From Gammaproteobacteria bacterium 28-57-27 (GTDB taxonomy: Bacteria > Pseudomonadota > Gammaproteobacteria > Halothiobacillales > Halothiobacillaceae), in NCBI GenBank assembly GCA_002281735.1, contig NCGK01000003.1:1-64000 (forward strand): DNA of 64,000 nucleotides, read 5' to 3'. The notes below the pieces were generated by a model, which saw only the letters and a list, made by a program, of their open reading frames with translations, ran no database searches and had not been told where the DNA came from. The position numbers and the translations under genes are program-made. Shown here piece after piece: positions 51,552-60,266 of the stretch (position 1 is the first letter of the stretch; each line of letters opens with the position of its first letter).

Positions 51552-51634
51552 CGGGGTGGTTTTATGACGACACAGCGAGACCTGAAAGCAACCACCCCAC
51601 CCCTATGGGGCACCCCTCCAGGGGAGGGGAATAA
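51470..51634 (+). repeat. 165-bp direct repeat A (end of hsdS, start of DUF559)
   Basis: Starts in the QLFPS codons of hsdS and ends on the first base of the DUF559 start codon. It contains GGAGGGG-type palindromes (CCCCTCCGTTGGAGGGG, CACCCCTCCAGGGGAGGGG) and the phrase ACGACACAGCGAGACCTGAAA. The identical-length copy B is at 52008-52172; the two agree at about nine of ten positions by eye. Its last bases supply the ribosome binding site (GGGGAGGGG) of DUF559. Confidence 0.92.
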
Positions 51635-52101
51635 TGCGACGAGGATTTGTGATGCGGCACACTAAAGAATATCTGTCTTTACCGTACAACCCCCAATTGA
51701 AAGAAAAGGCGAAAGCATTGCGGCGGGCGGGTAATTTGTCGGAGGTGTTGCTGTGGAATCAATTGAAAAGAGGGCAATTCAAAGGACTGGACTTTGATCG
51801 CCAGAAAATCATCGGCAACTACATCGTTGATTTTTATTGTGCCGAAAAACAAGCGGTGCTTGAAGTTGACGGTAGTAGCCATGATGAAAAAGCCGAATAT
51901 GATGCGCAGCGTGACGCATTTTTAATGGGCTTGGGACTGTGTGTCATCCACATTTTGGATGTGGATGTGAAACAAAATCTGGCGGGCGTGATGGACTTCT
52001 TGACACGGCAGCTATTCCCCTCCGTTGGAGGGGTGCCCGAAGGGCGGGGTGGTTTCCCCTCCGTTGGAGGGGTGGACGGCGAAGCCGGACGGGGTGGTTA
52101 A
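51634..52101 (+). CDS. DUF559 endonuclease-like protein (Vsr-related fold)
   Basis: The 155 residues match DUF559, a very-short-patch-repair-like PD-(D/E)xK group: AKALRRAGNLSEVLLWNQLKRGQFKGLDFDRQKIIGNYIVDFYCAEKQAVLEVDGSSHDE, with the acidic strand IVDFYC and EVDGSSHD as likely nuclease residues. The conserved domain ends near ...VMDFLTRQ. The last 28 residues (QLFPSVGGVPEG...) come from direct repeat B and match the HsdS tail. GGGGAGGGG from repeat A precedes ATG 51634. DUF559 genes are often mobile and sit next to unrelated genes; function is unproven. Confidence 0.85.
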   Translation: MRRGFVMRHTKEYLSLPYNPQLKEKAKALRRAGNLSEVLLWNQLKRGQFKGLDFDRQKIIGNYIVDFYCAEKQAVLEVDGSSHDEKAEYDAQRDAFLMGLGLCVIHILDVDVKQNLAGVMDFLTRQLFPSVGGVPEGRGGFPSVGGVDGEAGRGG

Positions 52102-52172
52102 GTGACGACACAGCGAGACCTGAAAGCAACCCCCCCCCGCCTACGGCGTACCCCTCCGCAGGAGGGGAATAA
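52008..52172 (+). repeat. 165-bp direct repeat B (end of DUF559, start of dinD-like remnant)
   Basis: Second copy of the repeat at 51470-51634, 538 bp apart. It encodes the DUF559 C-terminus and then supplies a GTG start for the next frame. In both copies the phrase GTGACGACACAGCGAGACC (ATG in copy A) opens a short frame beginning TTQRDLKAT. Confidence 0.92.
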
Positions 52173-52308
52173 AGGCGCTATCCAGCGCGCCATGGAAACC
52201 TGCGCAGCCTCTGGTCATGCGGTTTTTGACCATTTTCGTGGCGTCACGAAATTGATCGTCCTCTGCAAGGGCGGCCTACGTGGTGTGAATGACGAGGCAA
52301 CCCAATGA
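52102..52308 (+). pseudogene. dinD-like (DNA-damage-inducible protein D) remnant
   Basis: The frame of 68 codons starts in repeat B, which replaces the normal N-terminus. Residues about 24-68 (GAIQRAMETCAASGHAVFDHF...GVTKLIVLCKGGLRGVND) resemble the mid part of DinD/BRO-N-like proteins that often lie within type I loci, where similar proteins read IxKAMxSCxxSG....HFxxVxKMVxxGKGGxREVxD followed by a long conserved region. Here the sequence stops soon after, so most of the gene is lost. The stop overlaps the next ATG. Confidence 0.55.
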
Positions 52309-52712
52309 GCACATTGACCACCTTTCACGCTGACATCAAAAACATCCTCGAACAGGCGAGGAGCAAGGCGCGTTCGGCGGTGAGTGCCGCCATGGTGGAA
52401 GCCTACTGGCTGATTGGTCGGCGGATTGTTGAAGAGGAGCAGCGCGGGCAGCACAAAGCCGAATACGGCGCCTGCCTGATTGAAGACCTCTCGGCGGCGT
52501 TGACGGCGGATTTTGGCAAGGGTTTTTCTTATGCCAACCTGTACAACTACCGTCAGTTCTACCTGACCTTCCCCGATCAGGCGATTCTCTACACGACGTG
52601 TAGAGATTTGAGCGGGAGCCTCCTGCGTTTAATCCCATATCTGGATTTGCCCCAAGCAACGCACAAGGATTGCTTGTTGGTTCGCGGCAAGAGAGGAAAT
52701 TGCCATGACTGA
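52305..52712 (+). pseudogene. Truncated DUF1016 (YhcG-like) protein
   Basis: The 135 residues begin as a DUF1016 N-terminal domain (SAAMVEAYWLIGRRIVEEEQRGQHKAEYGACLIEDLSAALTADFGKGFSYANLYNYRQFYLTFP), then after about residue 95 drift into CRDLSGSLLRLIPYLDLPQATHKDC, a degraded version of the family's ELSWTHxRLxxRxDxPxAR segment, and end. The C-terminal nuclease domain is missing. It overlaps the next, complete DUF1016 gene by 8 bp, giving a damaged and a whole paralogue side by side. Confidence 0.75.
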
Positions 52713-53775
52713 TCTGAACGTTCACGCCCCGAAAGACTCAGCGTTACCGCCTCTGCTGAATGCCCTGCGCGGCCTGATCGCCCAAGCCCGCCAGCTGGTG
52801 CTGCGCCATGTTGACCAGGTGCAGGTACAGACCTGTTGGCAAATCGGTCGGCATATCGTGGAGTTCGAACAGGGTGGTCAGGCTCGGGCTGCGTATGGCA
52901 AACGCTTGCTGCCGCAATTGGGACAGGTTTTGTCTCAGGAGTTTGGCAAAGGTTTTGACGCCTCGAATTTGCGTTACATGCGACTGTTTTATCAAGCATT
53001 TCCAAAATGTGACGCACTGCGTCACGAATTGAGCTGGACCCACTATCGCGTATTGACCCGCGTGGAGAGCGAGGAAGCACGCTTGTGGTACATGCTGGAA
53101 GCGGCAGCACAAAACTGGAGTTCGCGGGCCTTGGAAAGGCAGATCGGCACGCTGTATTACGAGCGCTTGCTGTTAAGTCAGGACAAGGCCGCTGTGGAGG
53201 CCGAGGCCAGGGAAAATCTGGCCCCGCTGGAGCGTTCTCCCCGCGCCTTTGTCCGCGATCCGGTGATGCTGGAGTTTCTCGGTTTGCCGAATGCTGGCAA
53301 GTTGCTGGAATCCAGTCTCGAACAGGCCTTGATGGACAAGTTGCAGGATTTTTTGCTGGAACTTGGCAAGGGTTTTGCGTTTGTGGCGCGCCAGCAGCGT
53401 ATCAGCACCGAGAGCAAGGATTTTTATATCGACCTGGTGTTTTACAACTACCTGCTCAAGTGCTTTGTGCTGATTGATCTGAAAACCGGCGAACTGACGC
53501 ATCAGGATGTCGGGCAGATGGATATGTATGTGCGCATGTACGACGACCTGCGACGGGGCGAAGGCGATAACCCGACGGTGGGTATCCTGCTATGCGGCAA
53601 CAAGGATCAATCGGTGGCGCGTTACTCTGTATTGCACGAGAGCGAACAGCTGTTCGCCAGCAAATACCGGCTGGTGCTGCCCAGCGAGGACGAACTGCGC
53701 GAGGAACTGGAGCGCGACCGGCACGCTCTGGAAGAACAAGTTGAAGAAAAGAGCTGCAAGGAAAACAAGGAATGA
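52705..53775 (+). CDS. DUF1016 family PD-(D/E)xK nuclease (YhcG-like)
   Basis: The 356 residues comprise the DUF1016 N-terminal domain (WQIGRHIVEFEQGGQARAAYGKRLLPQLGQVLSQEFGKGF; ELSWTHYRVLTRVESEEARLWYM) and a C-terminal nuclease-like domain in which FYIDLVFYNYLLKCFVLIDLKTGEL gives D243, D258 and K260 as a PD-(D/E)xK centre. Family members occur in type I loci and defence islands and are proposed DNA or RNA nucleases. It overlaps hsdM by 4 bp, so it is co-translated with the methyltransferase. Confidence 0.9.
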   Translation: MTDLNVHAPKDSALPPLLNALRGLIAQARQLVLRHVDQVQVQTCWQIGRHIVEFEQGGQARAAYGKRLLPQLGQVLSQEFGKGFDASNLRYMRLFYQAFPKCDALRHELSWTHYRVLTRVESEEARLWYMLEAAAQNWSSRALERQIGTLYYERLLLSQDKAAVEAEARENLAPLERSPRAFVRDPVMLEFLGLPNAGKLLESSLEQALMDKLQDFLLELGKGFAFVARQQRISTESKDFYIDLVFYNYLLKCFVLIDLKTGELTHQDVGQMDMYVRMYDDLRRGEGDNPTVGILLCGNKDQSVARYSVLHESEQLFASKYRLVLPSEDELREELERDRHALEEQVEEKSCKENKE

Positions 53776-55382
53776 CCGAACAAGACCAGAAAAAACTGGG
53801 CGACACCCTGTGGGGTATTGCCGACCAATTGCGTGGAAAGATGGATGCGGACGATTTCCGCGACTACATGCTGTCCTTCCTGTTCCTGCGCTATCTCTCG
53901 GACAACTACGAGACGGCAGCGCAAAAGGAGCTAGGCGGCGATTATCCAAAACTGCCCGATGGCGATCCGCGTACCCCGCTGGCGGTCTGGTATGAGCAGA
54001 ACGCGGCCGACGTAGTGGAATTTGAGGCGCAGATGCGACGCAAGGCGCACTACGTCATCGAGCCGCACTATTTGTGGCACAGCTTTGCCGAAATGGCGCG
54101 CGTCCAGCACAAAGAACTGCTCAGCACGCTGGTGGATGGCTTCAAGTACATCGAGAATGAGTCGTTTCAGAGCACCTTTGCCGGTCTGTTTTCGGAGATC
54201 AATCTCAACTCGGAAAAACTGGGCAAAACCGCTACCGACCGAAATGCCAAGCTGTGCACCATCGTCACCAAAATTGCCGAGGGGCTGGCCAAGTTCTCGA
54301 CTAACAGCGATGTGCTGGGCGATGCCTATGAATACCTGATTGGCCAGTTCGCCGCTGGCTCCGGCAAGAAGGCAGGCGAGTTTTATACGCCGCAGCCGAT
54401 TTCGCAGATTCTTTCCGAGATCGTGACGCTGGACGGGCAAGACCCAACCACAGGCTCCAAGCAGCGGCTCGACAAGGTGCTGGATTTCGCCTGCGGCTCG
54501 GGTTCATTGCTTTTGAACGTGCGCAAGAAGATGGGCGCGCACGGCATCGGCAAGATTTACGGGCAGGAATCCAATATCACCACCTACAACCTGGCGCGCA
54601 TGAACATGTTGCTGCACGGGGTGAAGGATACGGAATTCGAAATCTTTCACGGCGACACGCTGTTCAACGAGTGGGATGAGCTGCGCGAGGCCAACCCAGC
54701 CAAAAAACTGCAGTTCGACGCGGTGGTAGCCAATCCGCCGTTCAGCCTGCGCTGGGAACCCAGCGAGGCAATGGCCGATGATTTCCGGTTCAAGGGCTAC
54801 GGCGGATTGGCGCCCAAGTCGGCGGCGGATTTTGCCTTCCTGCTGCACGGCTTTCACTTCCTCGCCCCTGAAGGCACGATGGCCATCATCCTGCCACACG
54901 GGGTGCTGTTCCGGGGTGGTGCCGAAGAGCGCATCCGCACCAAATTACTCAAGGACGGCCACATCGACACGGTGATTGGCTTGCCCGCCAACCTGTTCTT
55001 TTCGACCGGTATCCCGGTGTGCATTCTGGTGTTGAAAAAGTGCAAGAAGCCGGACGATGTGCTGTTTATCAACGCCGCCGAACACTTCGAGAAAGGCAAG
55101 CGCCAGAACCGCTTGCTGCCGGAGCACATCCAGAAGATCGTCGATACTTACCAGCACCGTACCGAGGAAGAGCGCTATTCCCTCCGGGTGTCGATGGAGC
55201 GCATCGAGAAAGAAGGTTTCAACCTCAATATCTCGCGCTACATCAGCACGGCGCAGGCGGAAGAAGAAATCGATTTACAGGCGGTTCACCAGCAGTTGAT
55301 GGCGATTGAGCAGGAGATCACGAAAGCAAAGGACAGGCACAATGCTTTTCTTCAGGAATTAGGCTTGCCTCTGTTGTCCTGA
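53772..55382 (+). CDS. hsdM: Type I restriction-modification DNA methyltransferase (HsdM)
   Basis: HsdM (536 residues) puts N6-methyl groups on adenine at the HsdS site. The N-terminal helical region (LGDTLWGIADQLRGKMDADDFRDYMLSFLFLRYLS) precedes the SAM-binding motif VLDFACGSGSLLLNV (from about 236) and the catalytic NPPF (321-324). AGEFYTPQPISQILSEIV is typical of the family. In most loci hsdM comes first; here the order is R-S-accessory-M, with the accessory genes between S and M. A hairpin terminator follows at 55461. Confidence 0.96.
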   Translation: MTEQDQKKLGDTLWGIADQLRGKMDADDFRDYMLSFLFLRYLSDNYETAAQKELGGDYPKLPDGDPRTPLAVWYEQNAADVVEFEAQMRRKAHYVIEPHYLWHSFAEMARVQHKELLSTLVDGFKYIENESFQSTFAGLFSEINLNSEKLGKTATDRNAKLCTIVTKIAEGLAKFSTNSDVLGDAYEYLIGQFAAGSGKKAGEFYTPQPISQILSEIVTLDGQDPTTGSKQRLDKVLDFACGSGSLLLNVRKKMGAHGIGKIYGQESNITTYNLARMNMLLHGVKDTEFEIFHGDTLFNEWDELREANPAKKLQFDAVVANPPFSLRWEPSEAMADDFRFKGYGGLAPKSAADFAFLLHGFHFLAPEGTMAIILPHGVLFRGGAEERIRTKLLKDGHIDTVIGLPANLFFSTGIPVCILVLKKCKKPDDVLFINAAEHFEKGKRQNRLLPEHIQKIVDTYQHRTEEERYSLRVSMERIEKEGFNLNISRYISTAQAEEEIDLQAVHQQLMAIEQEITKAKDRHNAFLQELGLPLLS

Positions 55383-55460
55383 CAGCCTGCTGAAGCTCTT
55401 TGATCTTCCTTTTGAAATTGTATTTATCCCGCCCACATGCCTAGGGTTGAAATGCGCAGA

Positions 55461-55490
55461 TGCGTGGTCTGTTCAAGGCCACGCAGTTTT
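55461..55490 (+). terminator. Probable terminator after hsdM
   Basis: TGCGTGG and CCACGCA pair over an 11-base loop and are followed by GTTTT about 80 bp after the hsdM stop. The T-run is short, so I rate it moderate. Confidence 0.55.
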
Positions 55491-55616
55491 CAAGTCCGAC
55501 AGGATAAGCTGCTGTTATATCCTGGCTCTCTGCTAGCCCCCTTACCCTTCAAGGTTTTCGGGATAAACCGTTTTTTTCACCACGAGCCGTCGGCGGCTGT
55601 TCAAAGGTCAAGCGTC

Positions 55617-57287
55617 ATGTCCAATGTTTTCACAGGTTTAATTGTGGTCGGCTTTCATCGCAGTCTGACCTCTCTGGTTTCGAACTGGTTGCACCAGTCC
55701 GGGATGAGCATGGGTCAATATCTTTATCCGGCGCATTTTTCCAATCCGGATGGTCATTTTGAAAGCGTGCCCTTTGTTAGCCTGCATGATCGGCTGCTGG
55801 CCAAGCAGGGAACAGACTGGTGTTTTCATGGCGAGTTGATCTTTGACCCATGTGAGCGGATGGACTTGATGCAGCGCTATATTGACTTGCGTTCGCGCCA
55901 GGATGAAACGCCCTGGGGAGCCAAGGATCCGCGTGTGTGCCTGTTTTTACCTGCCTGGCGCCAAGCGCTTGGCGAAGGTGGTCGCTACTTGGTGGTGTTG
56001 CGTCATTGGGCGGGGAGTGTTGAGTCCTTATTGCGACGGCATTCTCAGGTGCTAGCCTTTGCGGAAGCTCTTCCGGATGGCGGTGTCCATGCTTCTTTCT
56101 GGCATGAGCCGGAGTTGGCGGCTCGCATGTGGTTGGCCTATTACCGCAGCATTCTGGAGCATATTGAGTCCTGCCCGGGGCAGGTTCTGATCGTCACACA
56201 TCAGTCCATTCTGTCCGGCCTGCCTTTGATCGAGGTGGTCAACGCGCATTTTGGGCTGCATCTTGATACTGAGAAAACCAGTCCTTTGCGCTCTGGTTTG
56301 AGTCACTCTCAGGTCGATCCTGCCTTGCGCCGCCCTTTGAGTGAGGACTTGCTTAAGGAACTGGAGGACATGTGGCAGGCGCTCGTGGATAAGGCGCACC
56401 ATCGTGCGCAAGACGAAAATGCGCTCTGGATGCAGCCGACGGCTGCGGATGCTCAGCTGAGCGCGTGGTTGCAAACGGTTGTCGAACCTTGCGCTGTGGC
56501 AAAAGCGCCAGTCATTCAGGAGCACGACGATAATCATCTGGATGCGTTGCTTGAGCGCATCCAGAAGAAGACTGCTCGACCCCTGGATAGTGCGCACGTG
56601 TTGGCTCGCGTCGAGTCCGAGGCGCGCTTTTCCGCCAATCACTGGGAAAAGCTCGGGCGTGCGCTTTTGCTCAGAGGGCATGTAGAGGCGGCTGAGCAGG
56701 CGTTTGTGCGCTTGCTGTTGTGCGGTCATACCGCGCCGTATGTTTACATGTTGTTGGGGCAGTGCAGGGAGGCTGATTTCGATTTTGTGGGTGCGGAGCA
56801 TTATTACGCCCAGGCGATCCAGCGTAATCCGAAGAATCCCGCGTTTCATGTGTGCATGGCTAACCTTCGCCTGGTTCTGGGCGAGCGGGCGCAAGGCGAG
56901 GCGTTGCTGCGCGCAGCCATGCAAACAATGCCGGATCATCCCGTTTTGTTGCAGGCGCTAGCTCAGAATCTCGATCAACAGGGACGAACCGCCGAGGCAG
57001 TTGAGTTGTTGATGGATAAGGCTTCAACCGTTTTCTCGCAGCGTCTCCTGCTGGCTTTGCGCATGAAGCTCGATCATGCCGCGGGTCAGGCGCGTTACGC
57101 GCAGTATGCACAGGAGATTGCCGCACGACCCGAAGCACGAGGGGCACTTTCAGCCTTGCTCTGCTCGGTCGAGGATGCTGAGCTGCGTTACGATCTTGCA
57201 TGCAGGATTGTCGGTCATTATCGTGACCATGGGATTGATGTTGGCGAATGGCTTAATCCACCACCGAGCGCGGCAGCTCATGACTGA
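55617..57287 (+). CDS. Sulfotransferase-like domain with C-terminal TPR repeats
   Basis: From ATG 55617 (AAAGG nine bases upstream) the protein has 556 residues; the frame is open from 55437 but without a domain. The N-terminal region (about 5-250) resembles sulfotransferases: VVGFHRSLTSLVSNWL is a PAPS P-loop-like motif, and GAKDPRVCLFLPAWRQAL and YLVVLRHWAGSVESLL give the 3'-phosphate-binding DPR and R..S. The region from about 330 has several tetratricopeptide repeats (WEKLGRALLLRGHVEAAEQAFVRLL, AEHYYAQAIQRNPKNPAFHVCMANLRLVLG). It may sulfate a surface or secreted acceptor; the acceptor is unknown. It follows the restriction island and precedes pgm. Confidence 0.78.
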   Translation: MSNVFTGLIVVGFHRSLTSLVSNWLHQSGMSMGQYLYPAHFSNPDGHFESVPFVSLHDRLLAKQGTDWCFHGELIFDPCERMDLMQRYIDLRSRQDETPWGAKDPRVCLFLPAWRQALGEGGRYLVVLRHWAGSVESLLRRHSQVLAFAEALPDGGVHASFWHEPELAARMWLAYYRSILEHIESCPGQVLIVTHQSILSGLPLIEVVNAHFGLHLDTEKTSPLRSGLSHSQVDPALRRPLSEDLLKELEDMWQALVDKAHHRAQDENALWMQPTAADAQLSAWLQTVVEPCAVAKAPVIQEHDDNHLDALLERIQKKTARPLDSAHVLARVESEARFSANHWEKLGRALLLRGHVEAAEQAFVRLLLCGHTAPYVYMLLGQCREADFDFVGAEHYYAQAIQRNPKNPAFHVCMANLRLVLGERAQGEALLRAAMQTMPDHPVLLQALAQNLDQQGRTAEAVELLMDKASTVFSQRLLLALRMKLDHAAGQARYAQYAQEIAARPEARGALSALLCSVEDAELRYDLACRIVGHYRDHGIDVGEWLNPPPSAAAHD

Positions 57288-57426
57288 TTCTGACCCGCAC
57301 CGTCGTCTGTCCTGATAGCTTGTGCCCACGGCTATGCGCTCTGTGCAGAACATCCATCAAGCGGTAATCTTGCGCCGTTAGCCTGACGCACCTCTTAATA
57401 TCCACCCACGAACGAGACATAACACG

Positions 57427-59076
57427 ATGGCATTGCACCCACTCGCCGGACAACCCGCCCCACGCGACGTACTCACCAATATTCCCGACCTCGTTTCTGC
57501 CTATTACACCCAACACCCCGACCCGGACAATCTGGCGCAGTGGGTGGCGTTTGGTACGTCCGGGCATCGCGGCTGCAGCACCAAACACAGCTTCAACGAA
57601 GATCACATTCTGGCCACCTGCCAGGCACTGGCCGAATACCGTAAAGATCACGACATTACCGGGCCCTTGTTCATCGGTCTGGATTCTCATGCGCTGTCCA
57701 CCCCGGCCTTTTATACCGCGATTGAAGTTTTTGCCGCGCATGGTATTGAGCTGCGCATTCCGGCGGGCGAGCCGCTGGTTCCCACGCCGGTGATTTCTCA
57801 TGCCATCCTCACGCACAACAAGGGGCGCAGCGCGCATCTAGCGGATGGGGTGGTGATTACCCCGTCGCACAATCCGCCCACCGATGGCGGTTTCAAATAC
57901 AACGCCACCAACGGCGGCCCGGCGGACGTGGATGTGACCCGCGTGATTCAGGCGCGCGCCAATGAGCTGCTCAATCATGACCTCAAAGGCGTGAAGCGCA
58001 TTCCGCTTGCCAAAGCGCTCGCACTGCCCACCACCCAGACCTATGAATTCATCCAACCCTATGTTGATGACCTGAAAAACGTGGTGGATATGGAAGCCAT
58101 CCGCGCCGCCGGACTCAAAATCGGCGTCGATCCGATGGGTGGCGCTGGCTTGCCTTACTGGGCGCCGATTGCCGAAGCCTACGGCCTGAATATCGATGTG
58201 GTAAACAAGGATATCGACCCGCGCTTTGCTTTCATGACCCTCGACCACGACGGCAAGATTCGCATGGACTGCTCCTCACCCTATGCCATGGCTGGATTGA
58301 TTCGCCTGAAAGATCAATACGATATTGCCTTTGGCAACGACACCGACGCCGACCGCCACGGCATCGTCACCCCAAGCAGCGGGCTGATGAACTCGAATCA
58401 TTTCCTCAGCGTGTGCATCGACTACCTGTTCCGTCATCGCCCGCACTGGTCAGCCAATGCCTACATCGGCAAAACCCTGGTGTCCAGCTCGATGATCGAT
58501 CGCGTGGCGCAAGACCTGCATCGTGGCCTGCGTGAAGTTCCGGTTGGCTTCAAGTGGTTTGTGGATGGCCTGGTAAACGGTCATTGCGGTTTTGGTGGCG
58601 AAGAATCCGCAGGCGCATCCTTCCTGCGCATGGATGGCACGGCCTGGAGTACCGACAAAGACGGCATTATCGTCAACCTGTTGGCCGCCGAAATCACCGC
58701 TAAAACCGGTGAGGATCCCGGCGTGTATTACAAAAAACTTACCGAGCGCCACGGCAATCCAATTTTCGACCGCGTGGATGCTGCTGCCAGCCGTGAACAA
58801 AAGCAGATTCTGTCCAAACTCAGCCCGGAGCAGGTCACTGCTGAAACGCTGGCCGGCGACCCAATCACCGCCAAGCTCACCCGCGCGCCGGGCAACAATG
58901 CTGAAATCGGCGGTTTGAAAGTCACCACCGACAACGGTTGGTTCGCGGCGCGGCCCTCAGGCACCGAAGATGTTTACAAAATCTATGCGGAAAGCTTCAA
59001 GGGCGAGGCGCATTTGAAGGAAATTCAGGACGAAGCCAAGGCGATTGTTGCGGCGGCGTTTGGGGCGGCGAAGTAA
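57427..59076 (+). CDS. pgm: Phosphoglucomutase (alpha-D-glucose phosphate-specific)
   Basis: Pgm interconverts glucose 1-phosphate and glucose 6-phosphate. The 549 residues show [12 protein letters not shown] (N-terminal phosphate loop), the active-site serine in [17 protein letters not shown], the metal-binding DTDADRHG and the sugar-recognition [11 protein letters not shown], plus the phosphate-binding [12 protein letters not shown] near the end. The length is that of the single-subunit E. coli type. A strong terminator follows at 59111. The product could feed glycogen or sugar-nucleotide synthesis. Confidence 0.96.
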   Translation: MALHPLAGQPAPRDVLTNIPDLVSAYYTQHPDPDNLAQWVAFGTSGHRGCSTKHSFNEDHILATCQALAEYRKDHDITGPLFIGLDSHALSTPAFYTAIEVFAAHGIELRIPAGEPLVPTPVISHAILTHNKGRSAHLADGVVITPSHNPPTDGGFKYNATNGGPADVDVTRVIQARANELLNHDLKGVKRIPLAKALALPTTQTYEFIQPYVDDLKNVVDMEAIRAAGLKIGVDPMGGAGLPYWAPIAEAYGLNIDVVNKDIDPRFAFMTLDHDGKIRMDCSSPYAMAGLIRLKDQYDIAFGNDTDADRHGIVTPSSGLMNSNHFLSVCIDYLFRHRPHWSANAYIGKTLVSSSMIDRVAQDLHRGLREVPVGFKWFVDGLVNGHCGFGGEESAGASFLRMDGTAWSTDKDGIIVNLLAAEITAKTGEDPGVYYKKLTERHGNPIFDRVDAAASREQKQILSKLSPEQVTAETLAGDPITAKLTRAPGNNAEIGGLKVTTDNGWFAARPSGTEDVYKIYAESFKGEAHLKEIQDEAKAIVAAAFGAAK

Positions 59077-59110
59077 GCATTCAGCTCGCTTAGGTGCTAC
59101 CCATCATTGA

Positions 59111-59140
59111 GGGCGAAGCAGATTCTGCTTCGCCCTTTTT
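59111..59140. terminator. Rho-independent terminator after pgm
   Basis: GGGCGAAGCAGA and TCTGCTTCGCCC pair directly and are followed by five Ts. It lies 35 bp after the pgm stop. Confidence 0.9.
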
Positions 59141-59166
59141 ATCTGGCCTGGGCAGGCTGTACATCC

Positions 59167-59284
59167 GGCACGATGAATCCAGGAATGCGTAGAGTGCGCC
59201 ATGCGCACCGATGGGTTAAAAGGTGCGCACGGCGCACCCTACGACCCGGTGGACAATCACGGATAACGCTGACCGGATCAATAT
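59167..59284. repeat. 118-bp MITE-like repeat, copy 2
   Basis: Same orientation as copy 1 at 11880-11997. It starts GGCACGATGAATCC, has a central stem with loop GATGGGTTAAAA and the common CGGATAACG... end. The end sequences ATGAATCC and GGATCAAT are imperfect inverted repeats. It fills the gap between the pgm terminator and rnfH, which converge. Confidence 0.8.
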
Positions 59285-59293
59285 TGCGCCAGT

Positions 59294-59569
59294 CTAATCA
59301 TCATCATTGTCTGCATCGCGTCGCGGCACGGTGGTGGGGTCGCAGATGATGGCGCGGTAAATTTCCACCCGGTCGCCGGGTTGCAATGGGCTGTCGAGCT
59401 TGATCGGTTTGCCAAAGATGCCGATTTTTTGCGCGGCAAGATCAAGGTGCGGGAATTGTTCGAGGATGCGTGAGCGCTGGATGGCGTCTTCGACGGTGGC
59501 ATCCTCGGGGACGTCGAGGCGCAGCCAGACTTGTTGATCGGGTTCGCTGTAGGTGACGCTTATTTGCAT
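59294..59569 (-). CDS. rnfH: RnfH family protein
   Basis: The 91 residues match the ubiquitin-like RnfH/UPF0125 family: ISVTYSEPDQQVWLRLDVPEDATVEDAIQRSRILEQFPHLDL, then KIGIFGKPIKLDSPLQPGDRVEIYRAI. It lies 19 bp after rnfE, at the end of the rnf operon, its usual place in gammaproteobacteria; its role in the complex is not settled. Acidic residues fill the end (DADNDDD). Confidence 0.9.
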   Translation of the reverse strand: MQISVTYSEPDQQVWLRLDVPEDATVEDAIQRSRILEQFPHLDLAAQKIGIFGKPIKLDSPLQPGDRVEIYRAIICDPTTVPRRDADNDDD

Positions 59570-59588
59570 CGCTTCATCTCCATATTCA

Positions 59589-60266
59589 TCAAGCCGTTAC
59601 GGGCGCTGCTACGCTTGCGGCTTCCTGCGCCCGGCGTGCGCTGCGTTGGTCGATGATGCGCTTGACGGCGAGAAGGAAGCCGACGGCGAGGAAGCCGCCG
59701 GGCGGCAGGATCATCAGCAGAAAGCCCTTGTAACCGGGGATCAGGGTCAGTTCAAGAAAGCTGAAGGCTTCGCCGAGCAGCAGGTGGGCATCCTTGAACA
59801 GGGTGCCGCTGCCGAGGATTTCGCGCGTGCCGCCGATGGCGATCAGGGCGAGGGTGAAACCCAGCCCCATCATCAGGCCGTCCAGCGCCGAAGCGGCGAC
59901 CGGGTTTTTCGAGGCGAAGGATTCGGCGCGACCGAGAATGGCGCAGTTGACCACGATCAGGGCGATGAACAGCCCCAAGACTTTGTACAGCTCGTGTAGC
60001 CAGGCGTTGAGAGCCATGTCCACCAGGGTGACCAGGGTGGCGATCAGGACGATGAATACCGGGATGCGCACGTCCGGGCTGATCAGGTGGCGCAGTGCGG
60101 CGATCAGCACGTTGGCACCGAGCAGCACGGCGGTGGTGGCCAGTCCCATGCCCAGGCCGTTGGTGGCGGTGCTGGTGACGGCCAGCGCCGGGCAGAGCGC
60201 CAGCATCTGGGTGAAAACCACGTTTTTGTCCCACAGGCCGTCGCGGGTGATTTGCAGGTAGTTCAT
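59589..60266 (-). CDS. rnfE: Electron transport complex subunit RnfE/RsxE
   Basis: RnfE is an integral membrane subunit of the Rnf/Rsx complex, which moves electrons between ferredoxin and NADH or a related donor. The 225 residues have six hydrophobic helices and the family motifs [57 protein letters not shown] and the late [20 protein letters not shown]. It overlaps rnfG by 4 bp. Confidence 0.95.
   Translation of the reverse strand: MNYLQITRDGLWDKNVVFTQMLALCPALAVTSTATNGLGMGLATTAVLLGANVLIAALRHLISPDVRIPVFIVLIATLVTLVDMALNAWLHELYKVLGLFIALIVVNCAILGRAESFASKNPVAASALDGLMMGLGFTLALIAIGGTREILGSGTLFKDAHLLLGEAFSFLELTLIPGYKGFLLMILPPGGFLAVGFLLAVKRIIDQRSARRAQEAASVAAPVTA

Noticed and set aside
55383-55616. 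N-terminal extension of the sulfotransferase-like frame from 55437.
   Set aside because: The extension has no domain, overlaps a probable terminator, and the later ATG 55617 has a ribosome site directly before the conserved P-loop.
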